Notes under the pieces: generated by a model
Database searches by the model: none
Told to the model about the DNA's origin: nothing
Seen by the model: the letters and a program-made list of their open reading frames with translations, nothing else
Made by a program: the position numbers and the translations under genes
Shown: in pieces, positions 6,846 through 12,433 of the stretch
Layout of the letters: each line of letters opens with the position of its first letter
Numbering within the stretch: position 1 is the stretch's first letter
Source of the DNA: Muribaculaceae bacterium
GTDB lineage: Bacteria; Bacteroidota; Bacteroidia; Bacteroidales; Muribaculaceae
NCBI GenBank assembly: GCA_021443235.1
Contig: JABUUJ010000020.1
Location: 11,142-24,158 of the forward strand
DNA: 13,017 bases
Direction of reading: 5' to 3'

Positions 6846-8255
6846 CTACACTTTCACAATGCGCATGTGGGCCTGCGGGTAGCGCAGCACGAGGCAACTG
6901 GCCTCGGTAAGCACGAGCGCGTCGGTGTTGCGCAGACCGCTCGACTTGAGGTTGAGGGCCTCGGTGCTGAAAGGCACGTGACTGTACTTCTGGATATACT
7001 CGGGGTCGATGACCAGACCATTGTCGGCCATGCCGCAGTCGTCAAACACCTCGCTCAGCAACAGATAGAGCGTGCCAAACTTGCTGCGCAGCTCGGTGAA
7101 GTCGATGCCCCACTTGCTCACACTCTCGCCCGAGGTCACCACTCGTGTCACGTCGAGATGGCTCAGCGCGCCTATCAGGCGACTGCCGCCAATGAGCACC
7201 TTGCGCTTGCTGCCGTTGTTGCCCGTGAACGCCATGCGCATCAGCTCCACAACATGGCTCTCGTCCATCACCGACGCCTCATACTGGAACTCCTTGCCGG
7301 CCTGATGCCAAATGCCGCCAGTAAACATGATGTTCTCCTTCTTGTCGGGATCCCACAGGCGCTTCTTCACACCGAAAAGAAACGACTTCTCCATGCCCAG
7401 ACGCATATCGTAGATGGCGGCTTCCTCCTGGTCGCTCATCGTCCAGTCGGCCTCTTTGTTGGCCAACTTCTGCAGTGTGCTCTGCTCCACCTGCATCTTG
7501 AAAATCTGGCAATAGTTGCTCGCCTTGGAGGGCAGTGCCTCAAATTGCGGCGACATCACGTCGAGCTCGCTCGCGGCACGTCCCATGCGCACCAGCGTGG
7601 TCTCGGCATCAATCGACGGGACACAGTTGGGCAAGTTACCCACGCGCTTGCCATTCACGGCCATCACATTGATGCCGCCCTGACTGTTGCGACCCATCAC
7701 ATACAGCACCAGCTCATCATAGGTAAGCGTTTCTCCATCAGGACTGTATCCATACACACCCTGCACCAGAATTGTGTCGCTGGCGTCAAACATGTCATCG
7801 TTGGCGGTCTTAATCACCACCTTCATGCTGCCGGTGGTGGTGGCGGTCGACTCGTCATAGTCCTCGCTCAGCGTGGTCACCGTGGGCTTGGTGTCGACAT
7901 TGTAATAGTCGACTTGCATCGCTCCCGCATGCTTCGACCCGGCATAGCGCGAAATCTGGTCGATGGGAGTCGCCATGGGACGAATCTTCACAATCTGTCG
8001 GTCTACCTCGTTGAGCAGCAGCGACGGCGACGCCTCGCGAGTGAGGTCGGTAGTGAGCGGACCATCAACCACGTGCTTGCCGCCAGCCACGCCAGGCACG
8101 ATTGCGGCAGCGAGCACCGAGCCTTCGTTGTAGCCGCAAAAATAGGCTATCGCCACAGCCAGAACCACAAGCACAGTCCAGGCCAACTTAGGGTTATTGC
8201 GCACACAGCGCACCACATTGCGCACACAGCGCACGATAAAAGAAAAAACCTTCAT
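6846..8255 (-). CDS. HK97-fold major-capsid-like protein with N-terminal signal/anchor
   Basis: This 469-residue protein resembles phage major capsid proteins of the SU10/DUF5309 type (HK97 fold). Supporting segments are LLLNEVDRQIVKIRPMATPI (79-98), QIFKMQVEQSTLQKL (250-264), GMEKSFLFGVKKRLWD (287-302), KVLIGGSRLIGAL (352-364), IDFTELRSKFGTLYLLLSE (384-402), LVIDPEYIQ (414-422) and the late EASCLVLRYPQAHMRI (451-466). Before this lies a tail absent from ordinary capsid proteins: a basic stretch (K2, R9, R12, R16, R19, K23), a hydrophobic helix (about 24-40) and a possible cleavage site near VLAAA (47-51). It therefore looks exported or membrane-anchored with the shell domain outside the cytoplasm. 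The frame is uninterrupted and the C-terminus complete. No terminase, portal or tail gene is nearby. It follows the 130-aa gene by 151 nt. Family assignment is from recalled motif patterns; the cellular role is unknown. Confidence 0.72.
   Translation of the reverse strand: MKVFSFIVRCVRNVVRCVRNNPKLAWTVLVVLAVAIAYFCGYNEGSVLAAAIVPGVAGGKHVVDGPLTTDLTREASPSLLLNEVDRQIVKIRPMATPIDQISRYAGSKHAGAMQVDYYNVDTKPTVTTLSEDYDESTATTTGSMKVVIKTANDDMFDASDTILVQGVYGYSPDGETLTYDELVLYVMGRNSQGGINVMAVNGKRVGNLPNCVPSIDAETTLVRMGRAASELDVMSPQFEALPSKASNYCQIFKMQVEQSTLQKLANKEADWTMSDQEEAAIYDMRLGMEKSFLFGVKKRLWDPDKKENIMFTGGIWHQAGKEFQYEASVMDESHVVELMRMAFTGNNGSKRKVLIGGSRLIGALSHLDVTRVVTSGESVSKWGIDFTELRSKFGTLYLLLSEVFDDCGMADNGLVIDPEYIQKYSHVPFSTEALNLKSSGLRNTDALVLTEASCLVLRYPQAHMRIVKV
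8196..8234. repeat. 18-bp direct repeat inside the capsid-like gene leader
   Basis: ATTGCGCACACAGCGCAC occurs at 8196-8213 and again at 8217-8234, a period of 21 bp (seven codons). It encodes the duplicated RCVRN in the basic N-terminus of the capsid-like protein, so the positive patch ahead of the hydrophobic helix arose or grew by in-frame duplication. Confidence 0.85.
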
Positions 8256-8406
8256 AAAATTTAAAATAATACTTTAATACTTTAATAATTAAATACTTAA
8301 ATAAACTCTAATAATTTGAATAATCCGAAAAATTAAATATCTGAATAAAAACATTTCTCGCCATTAGCCATTAGCCAGACTCCCCCTTTAGGGGGCTGGG
8401 GGCTTA
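8256..8406. other. AT-rich spacer with short repeats and a C5/G5 hairpin
   Basis: This is the gap between the two minus-strand genes. 8256-8350 is extremely AT-rich, with two perfect AATACTTT units (8268-8283) followed by degenerate ones. A GCCATTA repeat (two units plus GCCA, 8360-8377) comes next, then the hairpin CCCCC-TTTA-GGGGG (8382-8395) with a further GGGGG nearby. No TAnnTTTG promoter is visible on the minus strand and no T tract follows the hairpin, so read-through into the capsid gene is likely. The hairpin resembles a palindrome I recall as frequent in Bacteroidota intergenic DNA. Confidence 0.6.
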
Positions 8407-8799
8407 TCAATCCCACACACTCCTGCGCGTGTAGCGCGGGAACGTCGCCTCAACAGCAGGTGCGTCAACAGTGGGACTGCCCAGCGCCATGTCGATGCTC
8501 TCGTTGCGGCCTCGCACATAGCCCGCCGCCTCGGCATTGCTCACATCCTCGTCGCGACGCATGGCGCAAGCCAGCATGGCAACCACTTCATCGGTAACTC
8601 GCCGCGCATCAATAGCTCGCAGCACATCTTTGATTCTTGTGGGGGCTTCGGCGTCAAGTCTCAGTCGCGTCGCCGCCTCATCAACGGCAGCCATCACGTC
8701 GGGCACGACCGCCTCGGGTTGGGTGTCGGGGGTGGCGGTCTGGGGCAGCACCACCGCGGTGTCGATCTCGGGAACAAAACTGTCTTCTTCGTGTTTCAT
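8407..8799 (-). CDS. Small acidic protein paired with the capsid-like gene
   Basis: The family is not recognised with certainty. From the ATG at 8799 it has 130 residues: an acidic, Pro/Val/Thr-rich and probably disordered N-terminus (1-40), a helical middle (about 40-85, containing RIKDVLRAIDARRVTDEVVA), the segment NAEAAGYVRGRNESIDMALG, and a C-terminal FPRYTRRSVWD. No signal peptide or membrane helix is seen. I chose 8799 over the in-frame GTG at 8823 because a perfect -7 element (8828-8835) would place the transcript start at about 8821, past that GTG. The gene directly precedes the capsid-like gene on the same strand, the position where phages often encode scaffold or capsid-accessory proteins. 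A scaffold or cargo role is inference from position, size and charge. Confidence 0.65.
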   Translation of the reverse strand: MKHEEDSFVPEIDTAVVLPQTATPDTQPEAVVPDVMAAVDEAATRLRLDAEAPTRIKDVLRAIDARRVTDEVVAMLACAMRRDEDVSNAEAAGYVRGRNESIDMALGSPTVDAPAVEATFPRYTRRSVWD

Positions 8800-8827
8800 G
8801 TCTATATTTCGTTTAAGTTTCACGCCG

Positions 8828-8835
8828 CAAAGTTA
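8828..8835 (-). promoter_or_regulatory. -7 promoter element (TAACTTTG) of the capsid-pair transcript
   Basis: On the minus strand this reads TAACTTTG, 8/8 to TAnnTTTG, 28 nt before the ATG at 8799, the same spacing as at the acyltransferase promoter. No good -33 TTTG is seen upstream. It faces away from the promoter at 8957, so both transcripts start in one 186-nt region. Confidence 0.7.
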
Positions 8836-8934
8836 CCACCCCACCCTCTCCCCCCATCCCATCAACCAAGCAACTCCCCATCAACCTCAACTCCCGACTT
8901 TGACCTTGACCTTACGGCTTCAACCCAAAACAAG

Positions 8935-8964
8935 TTGTTTTTGCGAGAATTTTTTGTAATTTTG
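8935..8964 (+). promoter_or_regulatory. -33/-7 promoter of the SGNH-like gene
   Basis: TTG (8935-8937), a 19-nt spacer and TAATTTTG (8957-8964) fit the Bacteroidota sigma-A-type promoter. A start site near 8971 leaves a 15-nt leader before the ATG at 8986, which rules out starts further upstream in this frame. Confidence 0.75.
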
Positions 8965-8985
8965 TGGGCGAAAATATTCCTTGGC

Positions 8986-9918
8986 ATGATGAGACGTGGA
9001 AGCATATCACGATTTGTGACACTCGTGCTGCTGGCATTGATGCCAGCGGTGGTGGGTGTGGTGGTGTGCGAAGGGCTCGTGCGCAATCACCCCAACACCT
9101 ATCGCTACAAGCACGAGTGGATGCTCGCTCATGCGGGCGATGTTAAGACTCTGGTGCTGGGGGCCTCGCAAAACTATGCCGGCATCTGCCCCGAGATGCT
9201 TGACAGCGCCTTCAACCTTGCCAATGTATCGCAACACTACGAGCACGACTGGGCATTACTGAAACAATATGGCGACCGCTTGAAATCACTGAAAACCATC
9301 ATTATCAGCATTGACGACTGCATGCCATTTGAGGGTCCGATGGAAGAACAAGCCGACGAGTTTCGCGTCACCTCCTACCAGCTTTACATGAATTACCACA
9401 AGCACAGCAGTCTGTCGAAATACGGCGCCGAGATTTTCCACTATGACATTTTTCGCCGCAAACTTGACCGCGTTTTTGCGCACAACCTGTCGGTTGACTG
9501 CGACTCACTGGGACAAAGCCAATCGTTTTTCACTCCAAAGAAGTTCAACTTACGCCAAATGCACAAATCGGCCTCTTTGACGCTTAAAAACCACGCCTGT
9601 CGCGACCGCTCGCACATTCTGGGCAATGTGCATTATCTGTGCGAGATAGCACGCTGGTGCAAGACTCACGATGTGCGGCTGGTGCTCACCACACCACCAC
9701 TGTGGGAGGGCTATGTGGCAATATTAGACCCCTGGCAACAACACATGACTATCGCTATCGCTCAGCAACTTAGTCGCATCTTTGGACTGGAATATTACAA
9801 CCACATGACCGACACTCGCTTCCAGGGCACCGATTTCCACGACGCCAGCCACCTGTCGAAGCAAGGCGCACAAAAATTCACCGCCATCCTAAAAACCGAG
9901 ATCCACTCCACCCAATAA
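8986..9918 (+). CDS. Membrane-anchored SGNH/GDSL-like hydrolase
   Basis: This 310-residue protein has an N-terminal membrane helix (about 9-29) after a basic start (MMRRGSISR), followed by an extracytoplasmic domain. Two motifs suggest the SGNH-hydrolase fold. Block I is TLVLGASQNYAGI (55-67) with candidate nucleophile Ser61, with Ala where GDSL enzymes have Asp. Block V is DASHLSKQGA (286-295), with Asp286 and His289 in the usual DxxH. Between them lie a strand-helix core and VRLVLTTPPLW. Such anchored SGNH proteins often act on O-acyl groups of cell-surface glycans; the substrate here is unknown. The open frame extends upstream to 8719, but that part overlaps the promoter and the opposite gene. 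8986 (or the adjacent ATG at 8989) is the start supported by the promoter. It is divergent to the capsid pair. Confidence 0.68.
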   Translation: MMRRGSISRFVTLVLLALMPAVVGVVVCEGLVRNHPNTYRYKHEWMLAHAGDVKTLVLGASQNYAGICPEMLDSAFNLANVSQHYEHDWALLKQYGDRLKSLKTIIISIDDCMPFEGPMEEQADEFRVTSYQLYMNYHKHSSLSKYGAEIFHYDIFRRKLDRVFAHNLSVDCDSLGQSQSFFTPKKFNLRQMHKSASLTLKNHACRDRSHILGNVHYLCEIARWCKTHDVRLVLTTPPLWEGYVAILDPWQQHMTIAIAQQLSRIFGLEYYNHMTDTRFQGTDFHDASHLSKQGAQKFTAILKTEIHSTQ

Positions 9919-9944
9919 CCCCTACCTCAAATAAACACCGCCCC

Positions 9945-10016
9945 TTGACAAACCTGATAAACTTGATAAACTTGATAAACCTGATAAACTTGACAAACTT
10001 GATAAACTTGAAAAAC
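9945..10016. repeat. 9-bp tandem repeat YTGAYAAAC, eight copies
   Basis: Eight contiguous units begin at 9945, 9954, 9963, 9972, 9981, 9990, 9999 and 10008. Variation is C/T at positions 1 and 5, with the last unit reading TTGAAAAAC. The reverse complement, GTTTRTCAR, is the unit of the array at 6674, with exact TTGACAAAC copies at 9945 and 9990. It ends 19 nt before the sigma-54 promoter. Confidence 0.92.
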
Positions 10017-10035
10017 TCGCGCCGAGGCCGCCTTT

Positions 10036-10051
10036 TGGCACGATTTTTGCA
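10036..10051 (+). promoter_or_regulatory. Sigma-54 (-24/-12) promoter
   Basis: TGGCACG (10036-10042), four bases, then TTGCA (10047-10051) matches the sigma-54 consensus TGGCACG-N4-TTGCW at every fixed position. With GC at 10049-10050 as -13/-12, the start would be near 10062, about 29 nt before the ATG at 10091. I found no comparable second site on either strand. Confidence 0.82.
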
Positions 10052-10053
10052 GG

Positions 10054-10061
10054 TAAATTTG
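10054..10061 (+). promoter_or_regulatory. Overlapping -7 element (TAAATTTG)
   Basis: This is an 8/8 TAnnTTTG match immediately downstream of the sigma-54 -12 box and before the same gene, 29 nt from the ATG. TTTTG at 10033-10037 is too close (16 nt) for an ideal -33. The housekeeping polymerase and sigma-54 polymerase would compete for this overlapping site. Confidence 0.5.
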
Positions 10062-10090
10062 TGAAAACTCAACTTTAAATACTTCACATT

Positions 10091-10492
10091 ATGAGCAATT
10101 CATCATCAAGCATCAATGCCGCAGGCATCGTCGCAATCGTTCTGGCTTGCGCACTTTTCGTTGTCGGACTTTTCGTAGCCATCCCCATGTACAACGTATG
10201 GCAGCAAGAAATGCAGGGTAAGGCCGAATTTGCCAAGGCCGAGCAAAACCGTAAAATCAAAATCGAAGAGGCAAAAGCCAACCTGGAGGCCGAGAAACTC
10301 AACGCTCAGGCCGAAATCGAGAGAGCCAAAGGCGCCGCCGAAGCCATCAAAATCGAAAACGGTTCTATCACCCCCACCTACATCCAGTACCTGTGGGTAA
10401 GACAGCAGAACGCCGCCGCCAACAAGGTCATCTATATCCCCACCGAGGCCGGACTCCCCATCCTCGAAGCTGGCGCCGCCACCCACGACTAA
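10091..10492 (+). CDS. Small membrane coiled-coil protein, band-7/SPFH-like tail
   Basis: This 133-residue protein has a short polar start, one membrane helix (about 10-31), a long Ala/Glu/Lys-rich coiled coil (about 37-90), and a C-terminal segment YIQYLWVRQ (97-105) followed by KVIYIPTEAGLPILEAG (112-128). The coiled coil and the last segment resemble the end of SPFH/band-7 proteins (prohibitin, stomatin, HflK/C), where a helix precedes 'viyip'. The SPFH domain proper is missing, so it is a miniature relative or look-alike. Similar small proteins in Bacteroidales are sometimes called membrane protease subunits. It stands alone, between a sigma-54 promoter and an intrinsic terminator. A role in envelope stress or membrane organisation is inferred from architecture and promoter only. 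Confidence 0.72.
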   Translation: MSNSSSSINAAGIVAIVLACALFVVGLFVAIPMYNVWQQEMQGKAEFAKAEQNRKIKIEEAKANLEAEKLNAQAEIERAKGAAEAIKIENGSITPTYIQYLWVRQQNAAANKVIYIPTEAGLPILEAGAATHD

Positions 10493-10560
10493 CCCCCATT
10501 GCGGCAATAGCCCTGGTTGCAGCGACAATAAAAACCCTAAAAAAGAAATAAGTTACCACA

Positions 10561-10595
10561 GCAGAGGCGCAAACCAACCGCGCCTCTGCTTTTTT
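10561..10595 (+). terminator. Intrinsic terminator after the coiled-coil gene
   Basis: A perfect 10-bp stem, GCAGAGGCGC (10561-10570) with GCGCCTCTGC (10580-10589), encloses a 9-nt loop and is followed by six T (10590-10595). It closes the single-gene transcript that starts at the sigma-54 promoter and isolates it from psd. Confidence 0.93.
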
Positions 10596-10690
10596 GCTGG
10601 TCTCGCGCAATATCAAGCGAAACTGAGTGCGCAGAGTGGGCAAAAAAGCATTTTTTTAGGTAATATGGCCGAGAATTGCGAATTTTTGAC

Positions 10691-10698
10691 TAACTTTG
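10691..10698 (+). promoter_or_regulatory. -7 promoter element (TAACTTTG) of the psd-pssA transcript
   Basis: This is an 8/8 TAnnTTTG match 28 nt before the psd ATG, the same distance as at the 1257 and 8835 elements. No -33 TTTG at ideal spacing is evident. Confidence 0.7.
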
Positions 10699-10726
10699 TA
10701 GATTATAAAACACGATTGATACAAAT

Positions 10727-11398
10727 ATGAAGTTAAAGCTGCATCACGAGGGCACAAATATCATACTTGTAGTCTTGTTTATTCTGGTGGTTGTCAACTA
10801 CTTCGCTTGGAAATTCATAGGCTATAAGCCCCTGCCCTATACCTTCATGGCACTATCGGCAATCCTCTTTGCGCTGGTGCTCAATTTCTTCCGCCTGCCG
10901 CGTCGCCATTTCAAGGGCGAGAACAACGGTGGTGTGGTGCTGTCGAGCGTCGACGGCACTGTTGTGGCGCTGGAAGAGGTGTATGAGGGCGAGATACTGC
11001 ACCGCAACGTGATACAGGTATCGGTGTTCATGACCATCTTTAACGTGCACGCCAACTGGGTGCCCGTGGCTGGCGAAGTGACCTTTGTCAAGCACCACTC
11101 GGGCCGCTTCCTCGCAGCCAACCTGCCCAAGTCGAGCACCGACAACGAACGCTCCACCATCGTCATCAAGACACCGCAGGGCGAGGACATCCTCGTGCGC
11201 CAAATCGCCGGTGCAGTGGCGCGACGCATCGTCACCTACGTCGAGCCCGGCGAGCAAGTGGGACTTGACGACTTCATAGGGTTCATCAAGTTTGGCTCGC
11301 GCGTCGACATCTACCTGCCACTCGACACCAAAATACTGGTGAAACTGGGCGACAAGACCTGGGGCGGAGAAACTCAAATCGCACAGCTCAACGTCTAA
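10727..11398 (+). CDS. psd: Phosphatidylserine decarboxylase (short, pyruvoyl type)
   Basis: This inner-membrane enzyme converts phosphatidylserine to phosphatidylethanolamine. The 223-residue proenzyme has two N-terminal membrane helices (about 11-28 and 37-54) and then the decarboxylase domain. FGSRVD (189-194) is the self-cleavage motif of the short Psd-A type: cleavage between Gly190 and Ser191 would leave a beta chain of about 190 residues and a 33-residue alpha chain whose Ser191 becomes the pyruvoyl cofactor. The processing triad is visible as Asp76 (SSVDGTVV), His108 (FNVHANWVP) and Ser191. It starts at the ATG 28 nt after the -7 element. pssA, the preceding step of the pathway, follows 21 nt later in the same operon. 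Length and motifs are normal and nothing is missing. Confidence 0.94.
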   Translation: MKLKLHHEGTNIILVVLFILVVVNYFAWKFIGYKPLPYTFMALSAILFALVLNFFRLPRRHFKGENNGGVVLSSVDGTVVALEEVYEGEILHRNVIQVSVFMTIFNVHANWVPVAGEVTFVKHHSGRFLAANLPKSSTDNERSTIVIKTPQGEDILVRQIAGAVARRIVTYVEPGEQVGLDDFIGFIKFGSRVDIYLPLDTKILVKLGDKTWGGETQIAQLNV

Positions 11399-11419
11399 GG
11401 CACACATCTCACAATCACA

Positions 11420-12115
11420 ATGAACGCAATCAAAAACAACATACCCAACGCGATAACCAGCCTTAACCTGCTGTGTGGCGCACTTGCCATTATCGCGGCT
11501 TTTCAATGTAACGACACTCTGCTGTGGGGGCTCAAGGGCTACCAGGTGGCATACGTGCTTATCGCGCTCGCTGCCGTGGCCGACTTCCTTGACGGATTCA
11601 GCGCCCGACTGCTGCACGCCGTGAGCAACATCGGTGCCGAGCTCGACTCGCTCAGCGACCTCGTGAGCTTCGGCCTCGCTCCCGCTATGGTGCTCTACAA
11701 CCTCATGCTCAACGACGGCTGCTGCCCCTGCTGGGCTCTCATCACAATGCTAATCCCCGTGTTTGGGGCCATACGCCTGGCGCGCTTTAACGTCGACACC
11801 AACCAAAAGACCACCTTCACCGGGCTGCCCATTCCCGCCAACGCCATCTTCTGGATTGGCTTTACTGCGTGGTATGCCGTTAGCCCCATGCCCGAGTGGG
11901 CGGTGGCTATTGCCGTCGTGCTGCTGTCCTACCTCATGGTGTGCCCGCTGCGCATGTTCTCGCTCAAGCTGCACAGCCTCAGTCCTAAAGAGAACTGGGC
12001 GCAATATACGCTCGTGGTGGCGACCATCGCATTGCTGGCATTCGTGGGCCTTCCCGGCCTGGCGGTGCTCATCGCGCTCTATGTAGTACTGTCAATTTTT
12101 AAGAAAGAGAAATGA
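11420..12115 (+). CDS. pssA: CDP-diacylglycerol-serine O-phosphatidyltransferase
   Basis: This integral membrane enzyme makes phosphatidylserine from CDP-diacylglycerol and L-serine, feeding Psd encoded just upstream. The CDP-alcohol phosphatidyltransferase signature is complete: Asp58-Gly59, Ala62-Arg63, Gly72, Asp76 and Asp80 in DFLDGFSARLL...GAELDSLSD (55-80), followed by LVSFGLAPAM. The four acidic metal-binding/catalytic positions are all intact. Hydrophobic segments before and after (about 12-30, 43-57, 84-97, 105-120, 133-150 and several to the C-terminus) fit a multi-pass protein. The 231-residue length suits the Bacteroidota/Bacillus type II PssA rather than the phospholipase-D-like E. 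coli enzyme. Its stop overlaps the next gene by 4 nt (ATGA). Confidence 0.94.
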   Translation: MNAIKNNIPNAITSLNLLCGALAIIAAFQCNDTLLWGLKGYQVAYVLIALAAVADFLDGFSARLLHAVSNIGAELDSLSDLVSFGLAPAMVLYNLMLNDGCCPCWALITMLIPVFGAIRLARFNVDTNQKTTFTGLPIPANAIFWIGFTAWYAVSPMPEWAVAIAVVLLSYLMVCPLRMFSLKLHSLSPKENWAQYTLVVATIALLAFVGLPGLAVLIALYVVLSIFKKEK

Positions 12116-12408
12116 TTAGACTCATCCTGCTCCTCATCCTTGGGTTTCTGCTCTTCCTTCTGTGGCGAGCATGGCTCATCACCAAGCGATTCCGCGACAG
12201 CTTGAGTCAAGCCCAGCGCAAGGCACGCGACGCCTTCATGGGCGGCTATGGCACATCGCCCGAACACGAGCAACAGCCTCACGTCTTCAGCGACGAAGAG
12301 ATTGACGTGGAGTTTGAGTCGGTCGACGAGCCACGGCAACAAGTTGAGCAACCCACCGACGTGAAAAATGAAAATCAGGTCATCGACGCTGAGTTTGAAG
12401 ACGCCTGA
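12112..12408 (+). CDS. DUF4834-like small membrane protein
   Basis: This 98-residue protein has an N-terminal membrane helix (about 3-22), a basic stretch (WRAWLITKRFRDSLSQAQRKAR, 18-39) and a strongly acidic C-terminal tail with repeated motifs EIDVEFESVD (62-71) and VIDAEFEDA (90-98). The architecture and the position directly after pssA, with an ATGA overlap, match the DUF4834 family of Bacteroidota. The function is unknown; co-translation with pssA hints at a link to phospholipid synthesis or membrane assembly. The family name is from recall of the operon order, not from a search. Confidence 0.72.
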   Translation: MIRLILLLILGFLLFLLWRAWLITKRFRDSLSQAQRKARDAFMGGYGTSPEHEQQPHVFSDEEIDVEFESVDEPRQQVEQPTDVKNENQVIDAEFEDA

Positions 12409-12433
12409 CCACCACATAAACACCCCACTACAA

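Noticed and set aside
6771..8264. Plus-strand open frame of 497 codons opposite the capsid-like gene
   Set aside because: It is His/Ala/Leu-rich with no recognisable motif, has no promoter and runs through the terminator hairpin. The minus-strand reading has coherent capsid motifs, a promoter-led operon and a proper terminator, so the plus frame is its shadow.
8800..8823. GTG start at 8823 for the 130-aa protein
   Set aside because: It would lie at or before the transcript start predicted by TAACTTTG at 8828-8835. The ATG at 8799 has the 28-nt spacing also seen at two other promoters in the window.
8719..8985. Upstream extension of the SGNH-like reading frame
   Set aside because: The extra 89 residues are low-complexity, overlap the opposite small gene and its promoter, and lie before the TAATTTTG promoter. 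The ATG at 8986 also begins a normal membrane-anchor sequence.
6675..10090. A resident prophage or integrative element
   Set aside because: No integrase, terminase, portal, tail, lysis or replication gene and no tRNA attachment site is seen. Only the capsid-like gene and its partner look phage-derived, so a full prophage is not supported within the window.
10641..10657. A-run/T-run palindrome before psd as a terminator
   Set aside because: It has only weak A-T pairing with almost no loop, and a strong terminator already lies at 10561-10595.
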